Source: Bacteroidales bacterium
GTDB taxonomy: Bacteria; Bacteroidota; Bacteroidia; Bacteroidales; UBA932
Assembly (NCBI GenBank): GCA_017519865.1
Contig: JAFWRQ010000036.1
Coordinates: 1-64,000 of the forward strand
Length of the DNA: 64,000 nucleotides
Direction of reading: 5' to 3'
Numbering within the stretch: the stretch's first letter is position 1; each line of letters starts with the position of its first letter. This document shows positions 41,501 to 50,900 of the stretch, piece after piece. The position numbers were made by a program, and so were the translations under genes. The notes below the pieces were generated by a model that searched no databases, had not been told where the DNA came from, and saw only the letters and a list, made by a program, of their open reading frames with translations.

Positions 41501-43890
41501 ATAAAAGCGGACAAGAGGCCCGGAGCATCCTTGGCGGCCGGCAGGTTGAAGGCCGGCTCGGCCGTACCGTCAGCAGAGAGGACGGTACGGAACAGTTCGT
41601 GCTCGCTGGCTTCGAACGATGCGGCGGGATTGCGGAATATGTACCCGTCGAAGCCCTTGAAGGAGGATGCTCCCCTGCTGAGGGTCATCGTGGCATGGGC
41701 ATTCAGGCCGGAGGCGGGAACGCCCGTCAGCCAGGACGAGGTGAGGCGCGCCGACGCGCGTGAGCCTCCTGCCAGGGCGTTTCCGCCCAGGTCGAGGTCG
41801 ACCTTGAGGCGGTTGGGCTTGATGGTCTCGATGCGGAGGCTCTTGTGGAAAGCCGATCCGCCCACCTTGACGTATGCATTCCACAAGCCGGTGGGATCAT
41901 CGGCGGAAGTGATGACCGGGAATGTATAGAATCCGTCCTGGCCGGAGGAGACCATCCGCGTATAGAACTGTCCCTGAGGAGTATAGAGTTCAAGGGAGGC
42001 GGGATGTCCCTCCGGAAGCTGCTTCACCTTGTCGGCAAGTATCATCGTCACGTGCAGAGTGTCGCCTGGCCGCCAGACGCCGCGTTCGCCATAGACGAAA
42101 GCCTTGAGGCCCTTGGTCACCGCCTGTCCCGACACGTCGAAACGGCTGAGGGATTTCTCGTATCCGTCCATCATCCTGAGGTAGCCGGTGGTCTTGCCCT
42201 TCCTGGCAATTACCGCGAAGGGCTTGCGGCTGACAGGGATCTCGGCGAGTCCCTTGGCATCTGTCTTGGCAGTGGCGAGGCGCTGGAGCTGGAAATCATA
42301 TACTTCCAGGTCCACGCCTGACATCGGCTTGGCATCATTGATGTCGGTCACGGCAGCCCACATCGTCTTTCCTCCGGCATATTGCGCGACGATACCGAGG
42401 TTGGAGGAGAGCAGGTTCACCGTCGGGAAACGTTCGGACTGCATATAGTAGGACGGCTTTTCGGGATTGTCCCTGTCCTCCCAGTCATACAGGCTCCAGT
42501 CCGTATCATTGTCCCACCAATACGGACGCTGTACATCCCAGACCGCCTCGTCCTCCGCAGAGGGCGCACCGTCGGTGACGGGAATCATGCGCGGGACAGG
42601 CTTGCCCCCGTACAGCGAATACTCCTGGCGGAAAGATAGCTTTATGCGATAGATGGCGCCCGGTTCCTGCTTGAACAGACCTGTCAGGTCCACGTTGAAG
42701 TCGTTCCAGGTGTGCAGGTCCAGGTCACCGTCCTGATAGAGAGGGATCTGACGGCTGTATACCAGGCGGCCGGAGCGCCGGAGTTCGGTAGACCCGTTCA
42801 GGTCGTTCTCCTGCAGGAACAGGAGGATGTTGTCCTCGTAAATCTTTATGACCTTGACGTCGACGGCAGAAAGGTTGACCGCGCGGAAAGGTAGCACCAG
42901 GGAGCCCTCGTCCGGAAGGATGTTGCCATCCAGCGGAAGGACGACGGCCGGTGCCGGATCCGCGGCGGGGAAAGCGGTCCGGAACTCCTCGGAGAGGGCA
43001 AGGCCGGACGCGCTGCGGACGCCGCGGTGGACGACGAGCGAGATGTCGTCACCAGCGCCTTCATAGTAAATCCGCGCGCAGTTGTCGCGAATGTCCAGAG
43101 TCTGGCGGATCACGCCGGACAGTTCTATTAGGCCCTCCCTGGCAGCTTCAGCGGCAAGAGGCTCGCTGAAGCGGACCTCCACGCAAGGATTGCCGGTACG
43201 GGTGATGCGGGTATCGATGACCTTGAACACCCCTGTGGCAGGGATGACGGCCTTCAACGGTGACACGTCGTGGAAGCCGTTAACCCTCAGCCTTATGGTA
43301 ACTGGCGTATCCTTTGAACCGCGGGCGATGCCGCCGGTCTCGAAGCGCCAGGCGGTGCCTTCGCCCGTCAGGGTGACGGGCGTATCCGGCTCCACGGTGA
43401 GCGAGATGTCCTCCAACGCCACGGGGGAACTCAGCGTGATGCCTCCCTGGAGCCTGGCCTCATCCGTGACGGTTATGCCGTCCAGCGAGAGCGAGGCCGT
43501 CTTCGGAACCGCACGGAAGCGGAAGGGGAAAACCTTGCAGGCCTTGTCCGGGACGTCCACGACATCGCCCAGCTGGAAATAACCTTCATAGACCGTATCT
43601 TCCTTGAGCGGTCCGTCAGGTACGAACTCGACCACTGTCGGGCTCAGCCACCGGGACATGCCCGGAAGGGCCGGCTTGAACTTGAAAAGCGCATCACCCT
43701 GCCGCTCGATGGGGACAGGGGCGGCAAGTTCCACGCGCAGGGCCGTGCCGTCCGGCACGACACCGCCCGTATAGGCTTTGACATAACTTGCAAAGGCCGC
43801 ATCGGGCCCGTTGGCGCCCTGCCTGGGGGCGCAGGCGGCGACGGCCGCCATGATAAGGAGGAAACCGAAGAAACGGACGACTCTCATCAT
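38506..43890 (-). CDS. Bacterial alpha-2-macroglobulin, thioester type, lipoprotein
   Basis: A 1794-residue periplasmic lipoprotein with lipobox AVAAC (Cys20). It has the usual series of beta-sandwich MG domains, the bait region, and the A2M family thioester domain. The thioester motif is intact, Cys1363-Thr-Glu-Gln1366 in YPYNCTEQLSARG, followed by an alpha/alpha toroid (LSARGLTLLHLLPQ, YSRQRSDGGFSYWSGG). Such proteins trap invading proteases covalently when the bait region is cut. It is the middle gene of an operon with a LAS-type peptidase upstream and pbpC downstream. Length and order fit the YfhM-PBP1C pairing of enterobacteria. Confidence 0.95.
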   Translation of the reverse strand: MMRVVRFFGFLLIMAAVAACAPRQGANGPDAAFASYVKAYTGGVVPDGTALRVELAAPVPIERQGDALFKFKPALPGMSRWLSPTVVEFVPDGPLKEDTVYEGYFQLGDVVDVPDKACKVFPFRFRAVPKTASLSLDGITVTDEARLQGGITLSSPVALEDISLTVEPDTPVTLTGEGTAWRFETGGIARGSKDTPVTIRLRVNGFHDVSPLKAVIPATGVFKVIDTRITRTGNPCVEVRFSEPLAAEAAREGLIELSGVIRQTLDIRDNCARIYYEGAGDDISLVVHRGVRSASGLALSEEFRTAFPAADPAPAVVLPLDGNILPDEGSLVLPFRAVNLSAVDVKVIKIYEDNILLFLQENDLNGSTELRRSGRLVYSRQIPLYQDGDLDLHTWNDFNVDLTGLFKQEPGAIYRIKLSFRQEYSLYGGKPVPRMIPVTDGAPSAEDEAVWDVQRPYWWDNDTDWSLYDWEDRDNPEKPSYYMQSERFPTVNLLSSNLGIVAQYAGGKTMWAAVTDINDAKPMSGVDLEVYDFQLQRLATAKTDAKGLAEIPVSRKPFAVIARKGKTTGYLRMMDGYEKSLSRFDVSGQAVTKGLKAFVYGERGVWRPGDTLHVTMILADKVKQLPEGHPASLELYTPQGQFYTRMVSSGQDGFYTFPVITSADDPTGLWNAYVKVGGSAFHKSLRIETIKPNRLKVDLDLGGNALAGGSRASARLTSSWLTGVPASGLNAHATMTLSRGASSFKGFDGYIFRNPAASFEASEHELFRTVLSADGTAEPAFNLPAAKDAPGLLSAFIVTSVEESGGDESFTTQTLPYSPFPAYVGVKFPSDGDLETGKDHTVRVAVVDAAGNRLSGRNLEYRVFKLQWSWWWEDNPDELNSYVNGSEARPVASGTLVSGAQDATFTLRAEAEEWGRYLVVVRDVAGGHVSGRTVIIDEPGYLGRAGREDPNALTMLTFSTDKASYLAGEKATVFIPAAAGGQALVSLENAGGVLSRQWVSTDGGKDAAYSFTVTPEMAPNFYVHITLVQPYSVTANDLPLRLYGVRRVSVENPGSHLEPVVKAPDTVEPEKTFKIQVSEKSGKPMTYTLAVVDEGLLDLTAFKTPSPWDAMYRTEALGVKTWDLYDQVIGFRGGPIGPMLSIGGDQENIRAARKDNRFNPVVRFLGPFTLKKGTATHEITLPMYIGSLRVMVVAGHDGAYGSADRTVTVKSPLMVLSSLPAQVCNGEQVVLPVNVFALSDDIRSAKVTVKAEGALQMDGSPTATATFTEAGDQVVRFSLKAVGEGAAKVTVEASGASHKASEIIDIQVVNPNPETVTVRQEMLPGGKSVTFDAGEGSTLELAGFPAVDASGLFRTMKNYPYNCTEQLSARGLTLLHLLPQLSEADAAAAKELLPGIIHQIYSRQRSDGGFSYWSGGTVSDSWVSSMAGQFLAEASAAGFEVQKDVIDSWKRFQTNLSQAYRRAGNAAFSELDECYRLYTLAVAGDAASGAMNRLKEAGDLSERAAWMLAAAYAAGGKSKSAEELISRISGVSDNLGSGDFPYGSSLRDKSVILLAQTLVGRLQDAVPTAQEVAAEINKGWYSTQEAAFAAMAMDRLFAKVDAQSIRAEVGGEAVTSAQSVFTKPVSGRVEVKNTMDELLYATLTTVSRAPASTPVAAASSGLQISVSYQNADGTPLNPASVKQGTEFTAVVKVSNPSSRDYRSLALSERIPSGWEILNDRLRGGAGDGEADYRDIRDDRCNWFFDLPHGKSRSFTLKLRAAYEGVYTLPAVTCSAMYDPHVAANTASGSAAVTR

Positions 43891-43900
43891 AACTATCTAT

Positions 43901-44611
43901 TTATTTTGCTTTCACGGTAACGTGGAAGCAGTTCTGTTGCCTTTCATATTTCACGAAACAGGTGTTCGGCGTATCGTGGAAGTCCTTGAGCACTTGGCTG
44001 AGAACGGCACGGAGGTACTCCGGAGGCACATCTTCGTACGGACGGCCGCGAAGGTCGGGAACCTTGACGTAACGCCAGTACGACAAGTCAAAAGTCGTTC
44101 CATAACTGTGGGTGGAAACCTCTGCGGCATTGATATTCCCTTTGCGGAGCCTGGCCACGTCATCCTCGGTACGCAGCACTGAGGTGACCACCAGCCTGTG
44201 AGGGTTGAGCCCCTTTGAACTCAGGGAATCCTGGAAGGCCCGCCCGATGTCATCCAGCAGGCTCTTGGCCGAAGGGATAAGGTAAGGGATGGAATAGGTC
44301 AAAGAGTCGATCACATATGTGTCGGTATCCTCCAGCCTGACCAGTTTGGACTTGATCTTCTCCGCCGCTTCCCTGTCGGCCACGGGAGGGACTCCGATGG
44401 CCTGGGCCACCGCCAGTTGGGTATCGTTCAGGTCGTTGAACTCCTTGGAGAAATTCACGTCGTAGATACGGACGGGATGGTTCTCAATCGGTCCGAGAGC
44501 CAGCCACCGGCGCTCCTTGACGCAGGACCTTGCGCTGAAGAAGACATAAAGGACAAGGCCTGCAGCCAGAACGGTCCCGGCTAGCTTGAGATAATTACCA
44601 AACCTTTTCAA
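43901..44611 (-). CDS. DUF5715-like protein with LAS (VanY/M15-type) peptidase motifs
   Basis: A 236-residue protein with one N-terminal membrane anchor (about 10-25). It carries the SxHxxGxxxD zinc-site pattern of LAS metallopeptidases, STHSYGTTFD, with His168 and Asp175, and a later His230 in NCFHVTV. DUF5715 is my best family match. It may cut peptide cross-links of peptidoglycan in the periplasm. The only in-frame start near the promoter is TTG at 44611; no ATG fits. It begins the operon with alpha-2-macroglobulin and pbpC, 10 bp apart, so a role in wall repair is plausible but inferred. Confidence 0.75.
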   Translation of the reverse strand: MKRFGNYLKLAGTVLAAGLVLYVFFSARSCVKERRWLALGPIENHPVRIYDVNFSKEFNDLNDTQLAVAQAIGVPPVADREAAEKIKSKLVRLEDTDTYVIDSLTYSIPYLIPSAKSLLDDIGRAFQDSLSSKGLNPHRLVVTSVLRTEDDVARLRKGNINAAEVSTHSYGTTFDLSYWRYVKVPDLRGRPYEDVPPEYLRAVLSQVLKDFHDTPNTCFVKYERQQNCFHVTVKAK

Positions 44612-44633
44612 AAGACAATCATTTGTGGTCTTA

Positions 44634-44641
44634 CAAATATA
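44634..44641 (-). promoter_or_regulatory. -7 promoter element for the peptidase/A2M/pbpC operon
   Basis: On the minus strand this is TATATTTG, exact for TAnnTTTG, 22 bp upstream of the TTG start at 44611. The -33 position falls inside the esterase terminator and shows no TTTG. Confidence 0.5.
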
Positions 44642-44643
44642 AT

Positions 44644-44687
44644 GAAAAACCCGCGCCTTTCACCGAAAAATCATGAAAAGCGCGGGT
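44644..44687 (-). terminator. Terminator of the SusC-SusD-esterase operon
   Basis: A 14-bp stem with one mismatch, ACCCGCGCCTTTCA (44649-44662) with TGAAAAGCGCGGGT (44674-44687), is followed on the minus strand by a T tract at 44648-44644. It lies 43 bp after the esterase stop. Confidence 0.82.
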
Positions 44688-44729
44688 CCCGATCAAATGA
44701 AGCGATCCAGTATGTTAGGTTTTAGAACC

Positions 44730-45869
44730 TTACTTCCTGAACAGAAGTTGGGCGAACTCATAGAGACTGCGTCTCCAGGTCTGCCACTCGTGAGCGGTAA
44801 GGGGCGACTCGTAATAGTATGCATTGAGCCCGAGTCCCTTCACTTTCTCGACGACAGCCTTCGGCGCTTCTCCGCGGGGGTTCTCGACTTCGCGGCTGCC
44901 ATAGCTTACGAAGGTGAGCCTGTTGAGCTTGAGGAAGTCAGGGTTATCCTGAAGATCCTTTTCCGAGATCGTTCCGCCACTGAAGAGGCCTATCGAATTG
45001 AACACGTCAGGATGCGCGAGGGAGATCTGCCTGGTCTGCATGCCACCCATCGACAGCCCGGCGAGAGCGCGGTGCTTACCGTCGGCATATGTGCGGAAGT
45101 GCGAGTCGATATAGGGGATGACATCCTTGATGAGGATATCGGGGAACCTCTGGAACGCCTGCTGGTTCATCGAACCGTCCTGGCGGGCAGACATGTCGAA
45201 AGGATGCGAGGTCTCGCCGTTCTCCATCACGATGATGAACGGCAGACATTTCCCGTCTGCGATGAGGTTGTCCATAATCCATCCGCAGTGGCCCTGACGG
45301 CTCCACCCGGTCTCGTTCTCGGTATATCCGTGCTGGAGATAAAGGACAGGATAACGCGTCTTAAGGTTATCGTCGTACATCGGCGGAGTATACACGAACA
45401 CATGCCTGTGCTCACCCGTAACGGACGACATGATGTAAAGTTCGCGGATCTGTCCGTGAGGAACGTCCCTGAGGGCATACTTGTCCTGGTCGTGGGCAGG
45501 TATCTCGATCTGGGTGCGCTCGGCACCCGATCCGTAGAGGAACACGCTGTTGGGATCCGGCACTTCGACACCGTCGACGATGATGGCATAGTAGTGATTG
45601 CCCTCGTCAAACGGCTGGGTTGAGGTACCGGTCCAGTAGCCTTCGGTATCCCTGGACATGGGGAATACTATTCCGTTCACCTGGAACTGTACCCTATAAG
45701 CTTCCGGGGCGAAAACCTGATTGCGTACGTATCCCTGGGAATTGGCTTTAGGGTATTCCTTGCCCCACTGGTTGGTGGACAGGCTTACAAAGTCTTCCTT
45801 CACTTCCTGTGCATATGTGGCACCTGCCAGGACAAGCGATGCTAAAATGGTAACGATTGTATTTCTCAT
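44730..45869 (-). CDS. Secreted carbohydrate esterase, CE1 / feruloyl-esterase-like
   Basis: A 379-residue protein with a signal peptide (1-20). Residues 25-125 form an early-set beta-sandwich like CBM48 (YRVQFQVNGIVFPM, YAIIVDGVEVPDPNS). Residues 140-379 form an alpha/beta-hydrolase: nucleophile Ser273 in ALAGLSMGGMQTR, histidine His360 in ESPLTAHEWQTW, and YPVLYLQHGYTENETGW near the start. This architecture is shared by many Bacteroidetes feruloyl and acetyl xylan esterases. I start at 45869, after the signal-like hydrophobic run. It lies 22 bp after susD, so it belongs to this PUL. Confidence 0.88.
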   Translation of the reverse strand: MRNTIVTILASLVLAGATYAQEVKEDFVSLSTNQWGKEYPKANSQGYVRNQVFAPEAYRVQFQVNGIVFPMSRDTEGYWTGTSTQPFDEGNHYYAIIVDGVEVPDPNSVFLYGSGAERTQIEIPAHDQDKYALRDVPHGQIRELYIMSSVTGEHRHVFVYTPPMYDDNLKTRYPVLYLQHGYTENETGWSRQGHCGWIMDNLIADGKCLPFIIVMENGETSHPFDMSARQDGSMNQQAFQRFPDILIKDVIPYIDSHFRTYADGKHRALAGLSMGGMQTRQISLAHPDVFNSIGLFSGGTISEKDLQDNPDFLKLNRLTFVSYGSREVENPRGEAPKAVVEKVKGLGLNAYYYESPLTAHEWQTWRRSLYEFAQLLFRK

Positions 45870-45891
45870 ATTGTATGCTGATTGAAAATTA

Positions 45892-47901
45892 TTACTTGGT
45901 AGCATTCTGGTCGGCGGCAAGCGGCCAGTAAGGATTCTGGTAGATCACCGAAGCTGAAGCGTCCGTGCCGGACTCGGAAGTGATGAGCAGGTGGTTGATG
46001 GCGATAGGGTTAAGGTAGTGGGCCATCTTCCACGTTGCGCCGTTGAAGCCGTTCATACCGGTCTTCTTCTGGAACAGGCGCAGGTACTCGCTCTCCGATT
46101 TGGAAGAGACATTCGCCTTAGGATCGGTCGGGCCTTCGATCAGCCTGCCTTCATACCACTCCTCCATAGGTGTATTCCAAAGATGGAATCCCTCGAAGTG
46201 GTAAGGCTTGGTGATCAGCTGGTCCATCGAACGCCAGCGATGGAGGTCCATGTCGCGGAAGCCCTCGGAAAGAAGCTCCATGCGGCGCTCACGGCGGATG
46301 TTGTAAAGGGTCTTGTCCGTGAGGACGTTTCCTCCCGAATATGCAGCCCAGTCGAACTCCGCCTCCTTTGACATATCAGTAGCAGCAACGGTGGCGTTGA
46401 TGTCGTCGCTGGTCTTCGCACGCTGGCGGAGAGCCTTCCAATAACTTGTAGCGGTGCCGTCAAGATTGCCCGTGAGCTCGTAGCTTGCCTCCATATAGTT
46501 GAGGAGAGCCTCAGCAGCGCGGAAGATGACGAAGTCGGTGTAACTGCTGAACAGCACGAATTGCGAGCGGCTCTCGGAACAACCCTTGCGGATCGTGTAA
46601 CCGGTAGCATACGAACGGTCGTTGTCTGCTCCGAGGATATCCGGTGCCGGTTCGACCTCGACGAACTCGTTTCCGGAAAGGTCGTCAAGATTCTTGAAAC
46701 CGTTGATCTGGCCCTTTGACTTCAAAAACAGGAAGAGTCTGCCATCCCTGTTCTGGCGCACATCGGTAAGGGTCTTGTCTCCAAGATAATAGCCGTCGCC
46801 ATCGGCATATGTGCCGTGGGTGTAGACAGGGGTACCGTCCGCCATAAGGAAGTTCTGGACACAGGCACGGGTCAAGCCCACCATTCCGTTTCCACGGCCG
46901 GCCTGGACAGCCATGCTGTGATTGGCCTTCTTGAAGGCATAATCCCTCCACAAGAGGACTTCAGGATAACTGTCGAGCTGGTCCTCCGAAGCGAACATCT
47001 CATAATACGGATTCGGTGCATCAGCGCTGGTCTGCGGCAGGTGTCCGGGGTTGGCTGTGAGGCTTCCCACATACTTGTCGCCGACGATCTTGGCAGCATC
47101 CTTCGACTGGGTGAGGAACCAGTTGATCTCATTGTCGATGCTTCCGGAGGGGAAACTGTAAGAGGGCGTAGCCTTTGCACCGGGCCACTCCGCAGTGCCA
47201 GGGACGAATGCGGTCCCCTTGAAGTACTTGAGCCAGGTTCCCTCATACAGGGCGACCCTGGATTTGAACAGATAGGCGGCGTCGACATTGATCCTGGACC
47301 TTGTGAGCGTCATTCCGTTCATATAACTGATGGCCGTATCAAGGTCGTTGAGGATGAAACGGGCGACTTCGTTGCGGGGTGAACGCTTGCTGGCCTCGGT
47401 AAGGACGGCAAGGTCATCGGGAAGGACTTCGGTTACGATAGGATAGTCGCCGAACATCTGGAGCTTGTCGAAATACCAGAAAGCGCGGAGGAAATAAACC
47501 TCGCCGATCATATGCTTGATCTTGTCCTGGTTTCCGGAGATCTCGCCTGCCTCGAACTTGGGCAGAACCTGCTCGAAGAAGAAGTTGAGGTAATACAGGC
47601 CGGAGAAATCCCAGTTGGAATCCGATGCGGGAACCTTCCAGAGGTTGGACGTGTACTTGTTGGCGATATTCGTGCCCTGCTGATTGTCAGTATTGTTATC
47701 ACGGGCGAGGGACGCCCCGGGAAGGATTGACTGATACTCCTGCATCAGGACAGCCTCGACTTGGCTTTCTGTAGAGAAATAAGCTTCAGGGGCGATGGAT
47801 GACATTGGCTCCTGATCGAGGAATTCGTTGCAGGAAACAGCGCCAGACAGAAGGACAGCTCCAGCCATCAATATCTTAACGGATAATGCTATATTTTTCA
47901 T
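45892..47901 (-). CDS. SusD/RagB-family glycan-binding lipoprotein
   Basis: A 669-residue outer-surface lipoprotein with lipobox AVSC (Cys24) and the usual start of mature SusD, NEFLDQEPMSSIAPEAYF. TPR-like helices follow, with VYFLRAFWYFDKLQMFGDYPIV and, near the C-terminus, LYNIRRERRMELLSEGFRDMDLHRW, both family hallmarks. It forms the lid of the SusC transporter and binds the oligosaccharide. At 669 residues it is larger than starch SusD (about 550). It lies 36 bp after susC. Confidence 0.95.
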   Translation of the reverse strand: MKNIALSVKILMAGAVLLSGAVSCNEFLDQEPMSSIAPEAYFSTESQVEAVLMQEYQSILPGASLARDNNTDNQQGTNIANKYTSNLWKVPASDSNWDFSGLYYLNFFFEQVLPKFEAGEISGNQDKIKHMIGEVYFLRAFWYFDKLQMFGDYPIVTEVLPDDLAVLTEASKRSPRNEVARFILNDLDTAISYMNGMTLTRSRINVDAAYLFKSRVALYEGTWLKYFKGTAFVPGTAEWPGAKATPSYSFPSGSIDNEINWFLTQSKDAAKIVGDKYVGSLTANPGHLPQTSADAPNPYYEMFASEDQLDSYPEVLLWRDYAFKKANHSMAVQAGRGNGMVGLTRACVQNFLMADGTPVYTHGTYADGDGYYLGDKTLTDVRQNRDGRLFLFLKSKGQINGFKNLDDLSGNEFVEVEPAPDILGADNDRSYATGYTIRKGCSESRSQFVLFSSYTDFVIFRAAEALLNYMEASYELTGNLDGTATSYWKALRQRAKTSDDINATVAATDMSKEAEFDWAAYSGGNVLTDKTLYNIRRERRMELLSEGFRDMDLHRWRSMDQLITKPYHFEGFHLWNTPMEEWYEGRLIEGPTDPKANVSSKSESEYLRLFQKKTGMNGFNGATWKMAHYLNPIAINHLLITSESGTDASASVIYQNPYWPLAADQNATK

Positions 47902-47937
47902 ATTACTGTTGATTTCTGTTAAAACCGATTCGGCGAC

Positions 47938-50900
47938 TTAGAAAGAAACGTTTATACCAAACGAGGTGGTACGGGAGAGAGGATATGCGTTTCCGCCGTC
48001 ACCTCCTGTGATCGTCTCTGGATCCAGTACCTTACAGCACTTCTTGAAAGTCAGCAGGTTGTCGGCAGAGAAGAAGAGGCGGAGCCTGGAGATGCCCATC
48101 TTGGTGGTGAAGGATTGAGGGAGCGTATATCCGACCTGAAGGTTCTTCAGACGTACATAGGAAGCATCCTGAAGGTACTTTGTCTGGACATTCTGGTTCT
48201 TGTTGGTACCCCACATTCCCTGGACCGGCCTGGGATAATAAGCGTCGGTGTTGGCGGGAATCTCGTGTCCGGGAAGTCCGATGGGCTCGGCACGGAAGTA
48301 ATCCTCGTGTACGGTGTATCCGCACCAGAACCACATATTGTATCCTGCAGCTCCCCAGAACTGGCAGCTGCTCACCCATACGTCGTGCTGAGCAACACCC
48401 TGGAAGAACACTCTGGCATCGAATCCCTTATAATCTGCCGAAAGGGTAAGGCCGAAGAAATAGTGCGGGTTCGAATTGCCGATGATCTTGAGGTCGCCGT
48501 GGTCTTCGAGGGTCTGGGCGCCCTTGGTGATACCGGGCTGTCCGTCAAGGTCTGCATACATTATGTCTCCGGCATCCCACATCGATCCGAGAGCGGACTG
48601 GCCGCCGACCTTGTCAAGGTGGGCCTGCATCTCCTCGCCAGTCTTGGCGATGCCCACGGTCTCGAATCCCCAGATCTCTCCGGTCTCATGGCCTTCATTA
48701 TAGCTGTTGATCGAGTGAGTGGGGTTGTTGGGATACTTGAGGATAATGGTCTTGGAATCGGAGATATTGGCGGCAATGCTATATCCTAGACCGTTCCTGA
48801 GGCGGTCTTTCCAAGTGATGTTGAATTCCCAACCGGTGGTCTTGAGGTCGCAGTTGTTGGCACGGGGGGCGCTGAGGCCGAGCGTCGCAGGAAGGGTTGC
48901 GGCAGGGCCGACCATATTGTAGGTATAGCGCGAGAACAGTTCTGCGGAGCCCGTCAGACGGTTGTTGAGTGCGCCGAAATCGACGGCGGCATTGTAGCTC
49001 GTGACTTTCTCCCAGGTCAGGGCGGAGCTGATGAGGGCGCCGACCCTGGCGGTATTGACATACTCGCCATTCTGGAGCCACGTACCGTTCGAAGTACCGA
49101 GGGTCATCGTCCTGTAAGTCGGATAGTAGCCAGCGGTATTTTGGTTGGCCAGGGTACCATAAGACAGACGGAGCTTGAGAAGGTTGACCGTCGGTCTCAG
49201 TCTCTCCCACCAGTCTTCCTGAGCGATATTCCAACCGGCTGAGAATGAAGGGGCCCAGGTCCAGCGGGAATCCGCACGGAATCTAGAAGAACCGTCATAG
49301 CGGAGGTTCGCCTCGAAGAGGTACCTGCCCTTGTAATCATAGTTGAGACGGCCGAAGAAACCTGCAGTCGACCACTGGTAAGCATTACCGCTGATGACGG
49401 GAGCCTTCGCCTCACCCTGCGTATCAAGGCCCGTAGTCAGGTCAAGTACAGGAAGCGAAGCGTCCTGGACGCCGGTTCTCAAGACCGAGAAGGACTTGGA
49501 GATCTCGTGGTCGGACTGGAAACCGGCCATCACATTGAAGTTGTGGTCGCCAAGGGAGAACTGGTAGTTCGAGTAGATGTTCCAGTTGTAGTGGTTGCTC
49601 TTGGTATTGGAGTTCGTCAGCTCGGTATCGGAGTTGGTGGGGATGGGATCGCCGTTCACATCGTGCTCGATGAGAGGGAGATTCAGGAGCTCGCGGTTGC
49701 GGTTCATGATCCTTGCATTGAACTCGAAATGGGTCTTCCAATTCTTGATCGGTTCAAGGACGAGGGTTCCCTGCTGGGAATAAGTGTCCGTCACAGACTC
49801 GTCGAATCCGCTCTCGGCCCACTGCTGGGGGATACAGCCGCCGGAGCCGTTGCTGGAGAAGTAACCGTTCTCGTCGTATACCGGGAGGTTCGGCCATGCG
49901 TTACGTCCGATTCTCCAATAGTTCGCATCCATATAGCTGGCCGGCGTATGGGTCTTGCTCCTGATGAAACGCTCGTTATAGGAAATCTGGGCCCACTTCG
50001 TGACGTCGGCGGTAATGTTAGCGGTCACATTGTAGCGCTGGGAGTTGTCCTCGCCGTACTTGATCATACCGTTGACGTCAGTGTAACCGAGGGACACATA
50101 GTATCTGACGCTGTTGGTGCCGCCGGACACGCTTACGTTGTGCTCCTGGGAGAAGGAATTCTTCTTATAGAGCTCGGCGAACCAGTCGGTGTTCGCATAG
50201 CCGTAAGTATACGGGTCATAATCCGGCTTGCCCCAGGTCTTGCCATCCCTGGATTTCGGGATACCACCTTTAATAGTACCACCGGCAGCCTGGAAGTCAA
50301 GCATCTTCTGGAGAGTGTCATCCTTATAAATCTGAGCCCTGGCGCCATTCTTGGCGGCGCTGTTGAAGTACAGGGCAAAGGTATAGGAGTCCATGGTCTG
50401 AGGGACGATGGTAGGGCTCTGGAAACGGAAGTTGTTGTTGTAGCTGACCGTAGCCTTTCCTGCGCTTCCCTTCTTCGTCGTGATGAGGATGACGCCGAAT
50501 GCAGCCCTGGAACCATAGATGGAAGCAGATGCGGCATCCTTAAGGACGGAGATGCTCTCCACATCCTGGGGATTGAGGGTATTGATGTCGCCCTGCATTC
50601 CGTCGATGAGGATCAGGGGGGCGTCACTGGACTCTCCGGCGATGGTTCCGGTACCACGGACCTTGATCTGCATCGTCTTGCCGATGGATCCGTCGTTCGT
50701 CGTCACCTGGAGACCCGGGAGCACACCCTGGAGGGAGGAAGGAAGGTCCCTGACCGGACGGGACTTGATGTCGTCCGCAGTGGCGACGGCGACAGAACCG
50801 GTAAGGTTCACTTTCTTCTGCGAAGCGAATCCGACGACGACGATCTCATCAAGAAGGGTGGTGTCTTCTTTGAGAACGATGTCATAGGTCGCCTTATTGG

